Assembly: GCA_028561875.1 (NCBI GenBank)
Contig: JAQQTI010000002.1
Coordinates: 1-64,000 of the forward strand
From: Methanomassiliicoccaceae archaeon COG_1
GTDB lineage: Archaea > Thermoplasmatota > Thermoplasmata > Methanomassiliicoccales > Methanomethylophilaceae
Length of the DNA stretch: 64,000 bases
Direction of reading: 5' to 3'
A model generated the notes under the pieces. That model saw only the letters and a list, made by a program, of their open reading frames with translations, was not told where the DNA came from and did no database searches. This document shows positions 44,986 to 53,884 of this stretch, piece by piece. A program made the translations under genes and the position numbers. Position 1 is the stretch's first letter, and every line of letters begins with the position of its first letter.

Positions 44986-44998
44986 GATAATTATAATT
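44986..44998 (+). promoter_or_regulatory. TATA box of the HMGR gene
   Basis: ATAATTATAATTG, about 25-35 bases before ATG 45021 in a divergent region shared with the ABC exporter. Confidence 0.5.
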
Positions 44999-45020
44999 GA
45001 GCGGACGGAATCGTCGGGTC

Positions 45021-46190
45021 ATGACAGACCGCACGGGCCTCAAGAACCGCGGGTGCAGCCATGCCGATGTCGACGAAAGGCGCGAAGCCGCCGAGAGGTT
45101 CGCCGGGACCTCCCTCGAGAGGATCTCCAAGTACTGCTTCAAGGCCGAGGACGCCGAGCACAACATCGAGAACATGATCGGCGCGACGCAGGTCCCGCTG
45201 GGATTCGCCGGGCCGGTGACGATCCACGGGGAGTACGCCAACGGCGAGTTCCTGGTTCCCATGGCCACCACCGAGGGGGCGCTGGTCGCCTCGGTGTCCA
45301 GGGGCATGTCCGTGATCTCCGCCTCGGGCGGGGCGAGGACGAAGGTGTTCGGCGATTGCATGACGAGAGCGCCGGTGCTGAGGGTCAGGGACCTGGAGCA
45401 CTCCTGCCAGGTCCTGCAGTGGCTGGACGCCCACGAGGGCGAAGTCATCGAGTCGGCGGAGGCCACCACCAGGCACGGCAAGGTCCGCCGCATAGAGAGG
45501 TTCCCCACCGGGCGCGCGCTGTACCTGCGCTTCTCGTACGAGACCGGGGACGCCATGGGGATGAACATGGCGACGATTGCCACCGAGGCCGCCTGCAGGC
45601 TCATAGAGGAGGAGACCGGAGCGGTACTGGTTTCCGTCTCCGGAAACATGTGCAGCGACAAGAAGGCCTCGGCGATCAACATGATCGAGGGCCGGGGGAA
45701 GACGGTCGTCGCCGAGGCGAGGATCCCCCGGGGGGTCGTCGAGTCGAAGCTCCACGCGTCCGTCGAAGCGGTGGTAGAGACCAACGTCAGGAAGAACCTC
45801 GTCGGCAGCAGCATGTCCGGGATGATGGGCGGGAACGCCCACGCCGCCAACATGGCCGCCGCCCTGTACATCGCCACCGGGCAGGACCCGGCGCAGGTCG
45901 TGGGGTCGTCGCTCGCTCTCACCGACTGCGAGCAGGTGGACGGCGACCTCTACATATCGGTGAGGATGCCCGCCGTCGAGGTGGGCACCGTCGGCGGGGG
46001 CACCGGGCTCCCGACGCAGTCCGAGGCGCTGGACATGATCGGCTGCAGGGGCGCCGGCAAGGCGAGGAAACTCGCCGAGATCGTCGCCGCCACCGTTCTC
46101 GCCGGCGAACTATCCACGCTCGCCGCGCAGGCCGCCGGCCAGCTTGGGAGTGCCCACGCGGAGCTCGGGAGGGGACGGAAACGCCGGTGA
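45021..46190 (+). CDS. hmgA: HMG-CoA reductase
   Basis: 389 residues of class-I-type HMG-CoA reductase, which makes mevalonate for isoprenoid lipids. Visible are ENMIGATQVPLGFAGP (catalytic Glu), ATTEGALVAS, DAMGMNM, SDKKAS (catalytic Lys) and GNAHAANM (His). The start is ATG 45021. Its TGA overlaps the GTG start of pheT (GGTGATC). The ether lipids of archaea depend on this pathway. Confidence 0.95.
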   Translation: MTDRTGLKNRGCSHADVDERREAAERFAGTSLERISKYCFKAEDAEHNIENMIGATQVPLGFAGPVTIHGEYANGEFLVPMATTEGALVASVSRGMSVISASGGARTKVFGDCMTRAPVLRVRDLEHSCQVLQWLDAHEGEVIESAEATTRHGKVRRIERFPTGRALYLRFSYETGDAMGMNMATIATEAACRLIEEETGAVLVSVSGNMCSDKKASAINMIEGRGKTVVAEARIPRGVVESKLHASVEAVVETNVRKNLVGSSMSGMMGGNAHAANMAAALYIATGQDPAQVVGSSLALTDCEQVDGDLYISVRMPAVEVGTVGGGTGLPTQSEALDMIGCRGAGKARKLAEIVAATVLAGELSTLAAQAAGQLGSAHAELGRGRKRR

Positions 46191-47842
46191 TCAACTTCAG
46201 CTACGAGGACGCCTGTGCCCTCATGGGGAAGGACGTCCCCGTGGACGAGTTCCTCAGACGGGTCCCCCTGATCGGCTCGGACGTCGGAGACAACGTCCCC
46301 GGCCGGGACGAGATGTCCGTGGAGTTCTTCCCGAACCGCCCCGACATGTACTCGGTCGAGGGCATCGCGAGGGGCATGCGCGCGTTCCTCGGCATAGAGC
46401 CCGGGCTGAGGAGGTACGAGACGGGGGATTCAGGGGTCAGGGCGGTGATTGCCGACGACGTTCGGGAGATCTGCCCGTACTTCATGTGCGCCGTCGTCAG
46501 AGACGTGCGCATGACCGACGCGGTAATCCGCTCCATGATCGAGATGCAGGAGAAGCTGCACGTAACCGTGGGCAGGAAGAGGGCCAAGCTGGCCATCGGC
46601 ATCCACGACCTCGACAGAGTGACCCCGCCCTTCACCTTCAGAGCCGTCGACCCCGAAGGCATAAGGTTCGTGCCGCTCGCCATGGACGAGCCCCTCTCCC
46701 CGAGGGAGGTCCTGGAGAGGAGCCCGAAGGGCAGGGAGCACGCCCACCTCGTGGATGGCACGGGCAAATTCCCCGTCATCGTCGATGCAGAGGGCGAGGT
46801 GCTCTCCTTCCCGCCAATCACCAACGGCGCGCTGACCGCTGTCACCGCCGACACAAGGAACCTGTTCATCGACGTAACCGGCTCCGATGCCAAAGCCGTC
46901 GAGGGCGTGGTGAACATCGTCGCCACCTCCCTCGCCGAGCGTGGCGGGAGGATCTGCCGCGTGGAAATGGAGGGGGCCCCGAAGAGTTCGTACCCGAACC
47001 TCGAGCCGACCGAGAGGAGGGTCTCGCTGGGCGCCTGCGGGCGTTTCATCGGAAGGAAGCTTACGCCTGACAAGGCGATCGAGTGCCTCGGGCGCATGGG
47101 CATGGACGGGAAGATCGAGGGGGACGCCATAACGGTGCTCATCCCCGCCTACCGCCTCGACATCATGCACGACGTCGACGTCTACGAGGACATCGCCATC
47201 GGCTACGGCTTCGAGAACTACGGAGGGGGCCTGCACCCCGTGGTGCAGACCTGTGGCTCCCTCCTCCCGGAGACCTCGTTCTCCGAGTCGCTGAGGGACG
47301 TAATGGTCGGTCTCGGGTACACCGAGCTGAACACGCTCACCCTGTCCAACCGCCGCGACGAGTTCGGCATCTCCGGGCTGCCGGAGGTGGACTCCGTATC
47401 CGTCATGAATCCGATCACCGAGGAACACGCCAGCCTCCGCTCGCACCTCATGCCTAGCCTGATGGGGATCCTTGTGCGCAACAAGCGCCGCGACCTGCCG
47501 CAGAGGGTCTTCGAAGTGGGCTTCGTCATCCGGGACGGGAAGGCGGTGCTGCACCTCTGCGCCCTGCAGGCCGCGTCCAAATCCTCGTTTACCGAGGCCA
47601 AGTCCCTGACCGAGTCCGTCCTCCGCGAGATGGGGGTCGACCACTCTCTCGAGCCCTGCGGCTACGCCACCTTCGTTCCCGGCAGGGGCGCCTTCGTGGT
47701 GTCGGGTGGCGAGCGCATCGGCATTTTCGGCGAGATGTCCCCGAAGACCATCACCAGCTATGGGATGACGCACCCCGCGATTATGATGGAAATCGACCTA
47801 TCGGGGATCATCGCGGGCAGGTCCGGAAAGCTGGTACGATGA
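46187..47842 (+). CDS. pheT: Phenylalanyl-tRNA synthetase beta subunit
   Basis: About 550 residues of archaeal-type PheT: B3/B4 editing region near SPREVLERSPKGREHAHL, B5 domain DVDVYEDIAIGYGFENY, and HLMPSLMGILVRNKRRDLPQRVFEVG in the core. GTG start overlaps the HMGR stop. The final codon is CGA 47837-47839 before TGA; TGA to CGA would leave the natural end as stop-start TGATG with the next gene. PheS is not in the window. Confidence 0.93.
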   Translation: MINFSYEDACALMGKDVPVDEFLRRVPLIGSDVGDNVPGRDEMSVEFFPNRPDMYSVEGIARGMRAFLGIEPGLRRYETGDSGVRAVIADDVREICPYFMCAVVRDVRMTDAVIRSMIEMQEKLHVTVGRKRAKLAIGIHDLDRVTPPFTFRAVDPEGIRFVPLAMDEPLSPREVLERSPKGREHAHLVDGTGKFPVIVDAEGEVLSFPPITNGALTAVTADTRNLFIDVTGSDAKAVEGVVNIVATSLAERGGRICRVEMEGAPKSSYPNLEPTERRVSLGACGRFIGRKLTPDKAIECLGRMGMDGKIEGDAITVLIPAYRLDIMHDVDVYEDIAIGYGFENYGGGLHPVVQTCGSLLPETSFSESLRDVMVGLGYTELNTLTLSNRRDEFGISGLPEVDSVSVMNPITEEHASLRSHLMPSLMGILVRNKRRDLPQRVFEVGFVIRDGKAVLHLCALQAASKSSFTEAKSLTESVLREMGVDHSLEPCGYATFVPGRGAFVVSGGERIGIFGEMSPKTITSYGMTHPAIMMEIDLSGIIAGRSGKLVR

Positions 47843-48282
47843 GGAGGGGCGACGCCTTCCCGGCTTTCGAGATGAGGGACGAGAACGGGGAGGCGGTTCA
47901 CGGGAGCGACCTCCTCGGCCTGCGCTACATCCTCTTCTTCTATCCCGCGGGCGGGGGCGGGGAATCCGCCGAGGAGGCCCTCGGCTTCGGTGCGGCGTTC
48001 CCCCGCCTCGCGCTGAGGAACATCTACGCCTTCGGCGTGTCCGCGGACCCGCCGGAGGAGCATGCGAGGTTCCGCACCGCGCTCGGCGTCAGGGGGAAGT
48101 TCCTCACCGATGAGGGCGGTGCCCTGGCGGCGGAGGTCGACGCCTCGCGCACGACGTTCCTGATCGGCAGAGACGGCAGGGTCGAGGAGAGGTGGGACGA
48201 CTTCGCCGTGCGGGGTCATGCAAAGAGGGTCGCCGAGGCCGCCCTGCTGAGGTTCAGGGACGATGCGCCCCCCGATTACCGA
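47839..48282 (+). CDS. Peroxiredoxin-fold protein without catalytic Cys, ends at CGA
   Basis: 147 residues of AhpC/BCP thioredoxin-fold (FPAFEMRDENGEAV, ILFFYPAGGGGE, TTFLIGRDGRVE). At the site of the peroxidatic Cys, usually T-x-x-C after FYP, the sequence reads GGGGESAEEAL, and the protein contains no Cys at all, so it cannot be a normal peroxiredoxin. It ends at CGA 48280-48282 if CGA terminates; further reading goes antisense to the ETF-like gene. The start overlaps the pheT end. Confidence 0.65.
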
Positions 48283-48914
48283 GGCCGGTACCGCCAGTAT
48301 ATGACCGTGCCCCGGCGGCAGGCGCCTTCCGGCGCTGCGGGGTGGGACCCCGGTTTTACGGTGATGACCTGCGGGAAACCGTCGCGGACGACCGGCCCCA
48401 AATCGGTGTCCGCCCTCAGCCCGCAGAGGCCCACGTCCACCGAGGAGCATCCGAGGGCGAGGCCCCTCCGCTCCTTCAGCGGGATCGCCTGGGCGAGCAT
48501 CCTGCCCTTCTCCGTGTCGGCCATGGCGATCAGCGCGGGCTTCGTCCTCTCGGCGATCTGGGCGATCGCCTCGGCGTAGGGCCTCAGGTCGAACTCGACG
48601 AGGTCCCTGCTGTGGACCTCGTATAGCGTCTCCACCCCGTACGAGAATATCTCGGGGTAGAGCGGCTTCAGTTCGGCATGCCCGAAGACGATGCCCCACA
48701 GGCGCCCGTCGCACAGCCCTCCGAGCATACCGAGCACCTCCTTCGACGCCTCGGACACCGACGGGAGGCCTTCGGTGTCCCTGTCCGTCTCTATCCATGT
48801 GAGGAACCCGTCGGACCTCGGCGCTTCCAGGTCATACCTCTCCGCCATGCCCGGCGGGAGGCCGGATTCCCTACGGGGGCATCCCGCCGCGTCGCACGTA
48901 GCGCAATCCGCCAT
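48276..48914 (-). CDS. ETF alpha-like nucleotide-binding domain protein
   Basis: 212 residues. Residues 65-190 follow the alpha-ETF/FixB N-terminal fold: LWGIVFGHAELKPLY, YAEAIAQIAERTKPALIAMADT, LALGCSSVDVGLCG and FPQVITVKPG. The C-terminal FAD-binding half of ETF alpha is missing and the N-terminus has CATCDAAGCP, a possible metal site. It may therefore bind AMP or flavin alone. It starts 2 bases after CGA (48916-48918) of the PPAT gene, coupled to it. TAA stop. Confidence 0.65.
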   Translation of the reverse strand: MADCATCDAAGCPRRESGLPPGMAERYDLEAPRSDGFLTWIETDRDTEGLPSVSEASKEVLGMLGGLCDGRLWGIVFGHAELKPLYPEIFSYGVETLYEVHSRDLVEFDLRPYAEAIAQIAERTKPALIAMADTEKGRMLAQAIPLKERRGLALGCSSVDVGLCGLRADTDLGPVVRDGFPQVITVKPGSHPAAPEGACRRGTVIYWRYRPR

Positions 48915-49863
48915 GTCGCTCCTCCAGGTAGGAGTCGTTCAGCCTCGGGACCATGGCGGCGAGCACGGACTGCTCGGTCAGGGACTTCCTGTCCAGCAGC
49001 CCGCCGCTGAGGATCCCGATCGCGCCCTGCTTCTTTCCGATGTCGGTGGACTCGAACAACCCGCCCACGGCCTGCCCGACGGTCATGCCGCGGCGCACGA
49101 GTTCCGCCACCTTCGGCGGGTACATGAATCCCGGCCCGCAGCCGACGGTGAGCCTGCCTTCCCTGTCCAGGACGGCGCAGTACTGCACGTCGTAGAGGCC
49201 GTCCGCCCCCTCGAAGACGCCGGCCTCGATGCCCACGGCCATTTCGTGCCTCCCGAGGGCGTTCCGGGCCCGGTTCACCGCGCCCTCGCGGGTCTGTCCC
49301 CCGAAGGGCTGGGCCGGGACCCCGCCCTGCACGTCTACCGCGGTGACCCTCACGCTGCCGTAGATCCTCTCCATGACCGCGCGCACCGCCTCCACCTTCG
49401 CGCGGTTCAGCGAACCGACGGCGACGTCCTTGGCGCGGGAGTCGCCGTCCCTGCCGTACTTCCCGCCGAGGATGTGGCTCGCGGAGATCTTCTCGCCGTC
49501 GTCCGCCATCACGAGGGGGACCACCGAGAGCTCGAATGGCTCCAACCCCCTCTCCCGGCGGTCGTCGTTGAGGACCCTCCCGTTGCCGACGGTCTCCTCG
49601 GAGACCACCAGCACGTCGACGCCGTCCATGGCGCCGCGCGGCCCGTACACGTCTTCGATCACGTGCACCTCGCAGGGCTTGCGGAAGCCCAGCAGGTACT
49701 GCTCCAGGGCCCTCATCCTTAGACAGAGCGGGACGGTCTCCCCCCTGCCGCTCCGTGCCATGGCATCGCTGGTGATCCCCACGACGACCCTGTCGCCGAC
49801 CTCGAAGGCCCTCTCTATGAGACGCCTGTGCCCGTCGTGCAGGACGTCGAACGTCCCCGCCAC
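48871..49863 (-). CDS. coaD: Phosphopantetheine adenylyltransferase fused to DUF84 NTPase
   Basis: About 315 residues to CGA 48916-48918. The first domain (1-150) is archaeal PPAT with GTFDVLHDGH (HxGH) and DGEKISASHI, which makes dephospho-CoA. The second (155-315) is a DUF84 inosine/xanthosine triphosphatase with AVGSLNRAKVEAVRAV and GKKQGAIGILSGGLLDRKSL. This fusion occurs in other archaea, to my knowledge. Start GTG 49863 gives MAGTFD. The end is CGA after SYLEE, with the ETF-like ATG 2 bases later; the frame beyond reaches TAG 48871. Confidence 0.85.
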   Translation of the reverse strand: MAGTFDVLHDGHRRLIERAFEVGDRVVVGITSDAMARSGRGETVPLCLRMRALEQYLLGFRKPCEVHVIEDVYGPRGAMDGVDVLVVSEETVGNGRVLNDDRRERGLEPFELSVVPLVMADDGEKISASHILGGKYGRDGDSRAKDVAVGSLNRAKVEAVRAVMERIYGSVRVTAVDVQGGVPAQPFGGQTREGAVNRARNALGRHEMAVGIEAGVFEGADGLYDVQYCAVLDREGRLTVGCGPGFMYPPKVAELVRRGMTVGQAVGGLFESTDIGKKQGAIGILSGGLLDRKSLTEQSVLAAMVPRLNDSYLEERHGGLRYVRRGGMPP

Positions 49864-49876
49864 GGCGGATACGGTC

Positions 49877-50080
49877 TCAGATGCCGATGGCGAAGACGGC
49901 AACGACGACCACCGCCCAGAGCACGGCCATGCAGACGAGGTACCTGCGGAGTTTCTTCCTCGCCTCGGCCCCGTCCCGCCCCCTGCATTCGTCCGAGCAG
50001 TAAAGCCCGTCGCCGATGAACGTCTTGCCGCAGACGCGGCAGTGGTGGTGCTGTGGGATCTTGACGGTGCGCTCTTCCAT
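49877..50080 (-). CDS. DUF2116 zinc-ribbon protein with one membrane helix
   Basis: 67 residues with a zinc ribbon C-x2-C ... C-x3-C (HHHCRVCGKTFIGDGLYCSDEC) near residues 13-34, then basic residues and one hydrophobic helix (45-67). Small membrane-anchored ribbons like this are common in Thermoplasmatota. It is 13 bases upstream of the PPAT start and probably co-transcribed. TGA stop. Confidence 0.8.
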   Translation of the reverse strand: MEERTVKIPQHHHCRVCGKTFIGDGLYCSDECRGRDGAEARKKLRRYLVCMAVLWAVVVVAVFAIGI

Positions 50081-50111
50081 GGGCTCGGCATCCCTCTAGC
50101 CCGAAATAACC

Positions 50112-50708
50112 TTATCGCACCGCGCGGCGGTCCAGCTCGTTGTTCGCGACTACTATGCAGTGGTCGGCGTGCAGGCTCACCGGGCCGAGGGATATCTCGG
50201 AGGGGGAATGGGCGAGGACCTCCGACTCCTCCTCCTCGGTGAGGTCGCTGTTGTCCCCCATGACGAATACGGGGTCCTCCGGGAACTCGAACCCCCTCAC
50301 GTCCCCACCGTTCTCCCTGAGGTAGACCAGGCTCCCCCTCCCGGCGAGCTTCCTTACGACGTCGGCGAAACCGTCCCGCGAGACGGACACGCCGGGGGAG
50401 GATCTGACCTCCTGCCCGGGGGCGACCTTCTTCAGGAGGGCGTTACGGATGAGTGACGCCGTACTCCTCTCATCGGGGTTGAGGTACAGCACGCTATGCC
50501 CGTCGATCCTTACGGTCTTAGGGGCGTCCTCGCCCCCCTCGAGCACGAGGTAGACCTCGGCATCCTTCCGGATGCCGTGGCTCGTCATGAACGCGGAGTT
50601 GACGCAGCGGCAGAGGATGTCCAGCCTGCCGGCGCCCCCGGCGATGTCGTCGAGCTTGAACGAGCCGTCCGCTAGGGCCCTGTGCCCCGCGATGACGAAG
50701 TACCTCAT
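50112..50708 (-). CDS. trmY: tRNA pseudouridine-54 N1-methyltransferase TrmY
   Basis: 198 residues of SPOUT methyltransferase that makes m1-pseudouridine 54 in archaeal tRNA. Landmarks are MRYFVIAGHRA, LVLEGGEDAPKTVRI, PVFVMGDNSDLTEEEE (the knot) and ISLGPVSLHADHCIVVANNELDRR. It ends with CGA 50115-50117 just before TAA. ATGA overlap couples it to srp54. Confidence 0.92.
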   Translation of the reverse strand: MRYFVIAGHRALADGSFKLDDIAGGAGRLDILCRCVNSAFMTSHGIRKDAEVYLVLEGGEDAPKTVRIDGHSVLYLNPDERSTASLIRNALLKKVAPGQEVRSSPGVSVSRDGFADVVRKLAGRGSLVYLRENGGDVRGFEFPEDPVFVMGDNSDLTEEEESEVLAHSPSEISLGPVSLHADHCIVVANNELDRRAVR

Positions 50709-52060
50709 TCGCCCCCGCCCTCGAAGTCGGAGGCGTCGATGCCGGCGAACTGCTTCTGGAGCTTTTTGAGCATCTTGCGGTCCTTGCCGACGGTGCTCAC
50801 CATCTTCTTGCTTCTGTTGTACTGCTTGAGCAGGTCGCGTACCGCCCTCGGCTCCACGCCGGCGCCGCGGGCGATCCTCTCGATCCTCTTGCCCTTGATG
50901 ATGTTGGGCTCCTCCTTCTCCCGGAGGGTCATGGAGTCCATGATGACCTTGAAGCTGTCCAGCCTCTGCTGCGTCGCCTCGTAGTCGATCTTATCCTCGA
51001 GCTTGTCGACGCCGGGGATCATGGCCACGAACTTCTGCAGGGACCCCATCCTCCCGACGGCCTTCATTTGGTGGTACATGTCCATGAGGGTGAACCGGCC
51101 GGAGAGTATGTTGCGGGCCAGCTCGTCCATGGACTCGTTTTCTTTGATCTCCGCCTTGGCGATCTCCACGAGGCCCTTCAGGTCCCCCATGCCGAGGAGG
51201 CGGGAGATGAACCTGTCCGCGTCGAAGGGCTCCAGGTCGCGGATGTGCTCCCCGGTGCCGATGAAGATCACGCGGGCGTCGGTGTTGGCCGCCGCCGAGA
51301 GGGCGCCCCCGCCCTTCGCGGTGCCGTCCATCTTGGTGAGGATGATGCCGGTGACGCCGACGGCTTTGTTGAACGCGTCCGCCTGCGGCCCGGCCTGCTG
51401 TCCGACCTGGGAGTCGAGGACCAGCACCCTCTCGTCGGGCTCGGCGACGGCGGCGATGTCCTCGATCTCTTTGATCAGGTCACCCTCCAGGGCGTGGCGC
51501 CCGGAGGTGTCGATGATCCTGATCTGCTTTTCCGAGAATTCGGCGAGGCCGTCCCTGACGATCCTGGCGGCATCTTTCTGCCCGGGCTCCCCGTACACCT
51601 CGGCGTTCACCTTAGCGCCAAGCTGCTTGAGCTGGTCGAGGGCGGCCGGGCGGTACACGTCGGCGCCTATGAGGCCGACGCTGAACCCCTTCTTCACGAA
51701 GTAGTTCGCCAGCTTGCCGGCGGTGGTGGTCTTGCCCTGCCCGTACAGGCCGACGAGCATTATGGTCTGCGGCTTGAGGGCGATCGGCTCGCCGTTACCC
51801 ATGAGGGAGACGAGCTCCTCGTAGATCACGCGTACGACGTGGTCCTTGGCCGAGCGGCCGGCGGCAATCCTCTCGTTGAGCGCCCGCTCGCGGACGTTGT
51901 TGGTGAGCTGGAGGACGAGCTGGACGTTGACGTCGGCTTGGAGCAGTCCGCGCTGGAGCTCCCTGCAGACGTCCCTCATGAGGCCCTCATCCACGACGGG
52001 GGACCCTCTGACGTGGTTCAGAATGACCCTGATGGATTTTCCCAATCCGTCCATTGCCAT
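50705..52060 (-). CDS. srp54: Signal recognition particle protein SRP54
   Basis: 451 residues, the normal archaeal length, with N domain, GTPase G domain (GLYGQGKTTTAGKLA, DTSGRH, TKMDGTAKGGGA) and methionine-rich M domain ending in a KK-rich region and FEGGGE. It binds signal peptides and 7S RNA. TGA overlaps trmY. The promoter for srp54 is likely TTTAATTAC near 52090, 30 bases before ATG. Confidence 0.95.
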   Translation of the reverse strand: MAMDGLGKSIRVILNHVRGSPVVDEGLMRDVCRELQRGLLQADVNVQLVLQLTNNVRERALNERIAAGRSAKDHVVRVIYEELVSLMGNGEPIALKPQTIMLVGLYGQGKTTTAGKLANYFVKKGFSVGLIGADVYRPAALDQLKQLGAKVNAEVYGEPGQKDAARIVRDGLAEFSEKQIRIIDTSGRHALEGDLIKEIEDIAAVAEPDERVLVLDSQVGQQAGPQADAFNKAVGVTGIILTKMDGTAKGGGALSAAANTDARVIFIGTGEHIRDLEPFDADRFISRLLGMGDLKGLVEIAKAEIKENESMDELARNILSGRFTLMDMYHQMKAVGRMGSLQKFVAMIPGVDKLEDKIDYEATQQRLDSFKVIMDSMTLREKEEPNIIKGKRIERIARGAGVEPRAVRDLLKQYNRSKKMVSTVGKDRKMLKKLQKQFAGIDASDFEGGGE

Positions 52061-52083
52061 GAAACTGCCACCCTATCGCCGTG

Positions 52084-52230
52084 GTGTAATTAAAGGCGCG
52101 GGTCGGAGGGAATTGCTAGAACCCCGCATGCGGACTCCGGGAGGTACGGGAACAGGTCAGCCAGTCAGAAGGGATGGGATGCACTCTACAGAACTGACCT
52201 GTACCCTACACCCCTATTAGCTAGCGACCT
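52084..52230. ncRNA. Structured RNA candidate upstream of srp54
   Basis: A stem ACAGGTCAG (52152-52160) with CTGACCTGT (52194-52202) is perfect at 9 bp, and GCTAG (52115-52119) pairs with CTAGC (52221-52225) to close the region. TATA-like sequences lie on both sides (TAATTAAAG 52088-52096, CTATTTAAT at 52229), so either strand may be transcribed. It contains GGGATGGGATGCA (52171-52183), also before the recombinase gene. I do not recognise the class; a loop resembles SRP RNA only weakly. Confidence 0.3.
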
Positions 52231-52613
52231 ATTTAATGCCTTTGTCTTTATTTTTCGGACGCCCCGATTACGCTTTATGCCGACTCGGAAAGGAGCCAGC
52301 ATGTACACTTCCGCTTATTCCCGCTAATAATTCCTCACCCCTCCTCCCGTGTGGGGAGCAGAAGGAAGCCGGGCCCCGATCGGGGCGGCGACGACTCCCA
52401 CGGGCGATCCCCCGGGGCCATGCGAACAATCGTATTCGACCTCACCGCGGGAGCACGCCCGCCAATGCGGTGCGGGGGATCACGCATCCCCGGGTCCGAG
52501 GGCCACAGGGGCCCCCGCGAGGAGGGGGTTCAGATGCCGGAATCAGCGGCAGAAAATAGAACGAAAGGGGTGAACCGCCCCCGCGAGGGGGGCGGGAAGT
52601 GATTTGGGCCCGG
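52231..52613. other. GC-rich noncoding gap, hairpin-rich
   Basis: About 380 bases with hairpins, including CCCCCGCGAGGAGGGGG near 52516-52532. Frames are without motif. It could hold part of an untranslated RNA. Confidence 0.4.
52575..52595 (-). terminator. Hairpin CCGCCCCC-GCGA-GGGGGCGG
   Basis: Strong hairpin with a GCGA loop 18 bases past the coiled-coil gene's TGA. Confidence 0.5.
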
Positions 52614-53723
52614 TCAGAGGTAGCCAGATTTCTGCAGGGCCATCAGGTCCTCGGTGCTCAGCTTCTCGCCGGCCTTGAACTTCTCGAAGATGACCTTGGC
52701 TTCCTTCTTGGACTCGACGTCCGCTTTCCGCCTCTTGGCATCGCGCTTCTTGTTCCTGATCGCGTCGGCGTCTTTAGACAGGGAGTGCACGGACTTTATG
52801 CCCTCGATGTGGAGCCTGTGCTCCTCGTCGGCAGCCTGCTTGCACTCTACGAACTTCGCCTGGGCAGCGTCGGCGTCCTTCCTGAGGGCATCGGCCCTCT
52901 GATACAGGGAAAGCATCTTGTCGTGGGCCTCCTGGGCCTGCTCGGCGGCGACGGCCACGGCGCGGTGCGCCTCCTCGGCGTGGGCCTTGGCATCCCTGAG
53001 CTGCTCGACGAGGTCCTTGATCTGCTCGTCGCCCTCGAAGGCCCCCTCCCTCTCCTTGATCCTCCTCGCCAGGTCGGAGATGTTCTTGACGAGCGCCTTC
53101 TCCTTTTCGGCGGAGAGGACGGACGTCTGCTGCTGCACCTCCATCCTCTCGAGGTCCCTCCTCATCTGGGCGACGGAGACCTCGCCGCGGTCTTCCGGCC
53201 TCTCCGGCCTGAGCTCGTTTATCTTGGCGCGGGCCTCGGAGACCTTCTTGTTCCACTCCTCGCGGACGGCCTTGTTGTCGCGGACCTCTTGGTTGTGCTG
53301 GTCTCTGACCTCCCTGCACCTGCCGGCCTCCTCGATCAGGTCGCGGACCTGCCCATTCAGGGCGTCTCTCTTCGCCTTCCAATCCTTGGTCTTGGCGTTC
53401 AGCTCGTCCCTGCGGATGCGGTGTTTCTCGGCGTCGTTGTTGAGAACGTCGCGCTGCGCCTCCATGTCCCTAAGCTTGGCCTGCTCCTCCTCGGTGGGCT
53501 CGGCCGATTCATTGGCCTGCTCCTCCGCGGTCTGCTCCCCGGTGGGCTCGGCCGACTCATCGGTCTTCTCCTCCGCAATCTGCTCCCCGGTGGGCTCGGC
53601 CGATTCATTGGCCTGCTCCTCCGCGATCTGCTCCTCGGCAACCTGGACCTCTACATCTTCGACTGGCGCAGCCGTCTGCTCCTCAACCGTGTTCACCGGG
53701 CTAACTTCCTCCGCATTCTCCAT
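52614..53723 (-). CDS. Coiled-coil protein (COG1340-like)
   Basis: 369 residues. Residues 1-80 are acidic with imperfect repeats of AEEQANESAEPTGEQ-type units (about five), which may be disordered. Residues 90-340 form a nearly continuous coiled coil. The family of archaeal coiled-coil proteins (COG1340) includes structural or SMC-like partners of unknown function. A TATA box is at 53785-53792. TGA stop. Confidence 0.78.
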   Translation of the reverse strand: MENAEEVSPVNTVEEQTAAPVEDVEVQVAEEQIAEEQANESAEPTGEQIAEEKTDESAEPTGEQTAEEQANESAEPTEEEQAKLRDMEAQRDVLNNDAEKHRIRRDELNAKTKDWKAKRDALNGQVRDLIEEAGRCREVRDQHNQEVRDNKAVREEWNKKVSEARAKINELRPERPEDRGEVSVAQMRRDLERMEVQQQTSVLSAEKEKALVKNISDLARRIKEREGAFEGDEQIKDLVEQLRDAKAHAEEAHRAVAVAAEQAQEAHDKMLSLYQRADALRKDADAAQAKFVECKQAADEEHRLHIEGIKSVHSLSKDADAIRNKKRDAKRRKADVESKKEAKVIFEKFKAGEKLSTEDLMALQKSGYL

Positions 53724-53784
53724 AAGATACCACTCAATTGCTCAATCCGGCCATGGTTCGAAGCATGGCCCACTTCCGTGCGTG

Positions 53785-53792
53785 CTATATAG
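53785..53792 (-). promoter_or_regulatory. TATA box of the coiled-coil gene
   Basis: Minus-strand CTATATAG, about 62 bases before ATG 53723. Confidence 0.45.
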
Positions 53793-53847
53793 GTCTCCTT
53801 TAAAAGGATTGCTACGTGCTGTACGCATCCGGCCCGTGGACGTGATA

Positions 53848-53858
53848 CCAATAAATAG
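53848..53858 (+). promoter_or_regulatory. TATA box of purB
   Basis: CCAATAAATAG, about 28 bases before ATG 53885. Confidence 0.5.
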
Positions 53859-53884
53859 GGTAGCACAATCCTCACTGCGATAAC

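Noticed and set aside
52150-52202. SRP (7S) RNA
   Set aside because: The hairpin resembles part of helix 8 only loosely. It lacks the conserved GNAR and GGAG-type loop elements and is far shorter than the usual 300 bases.
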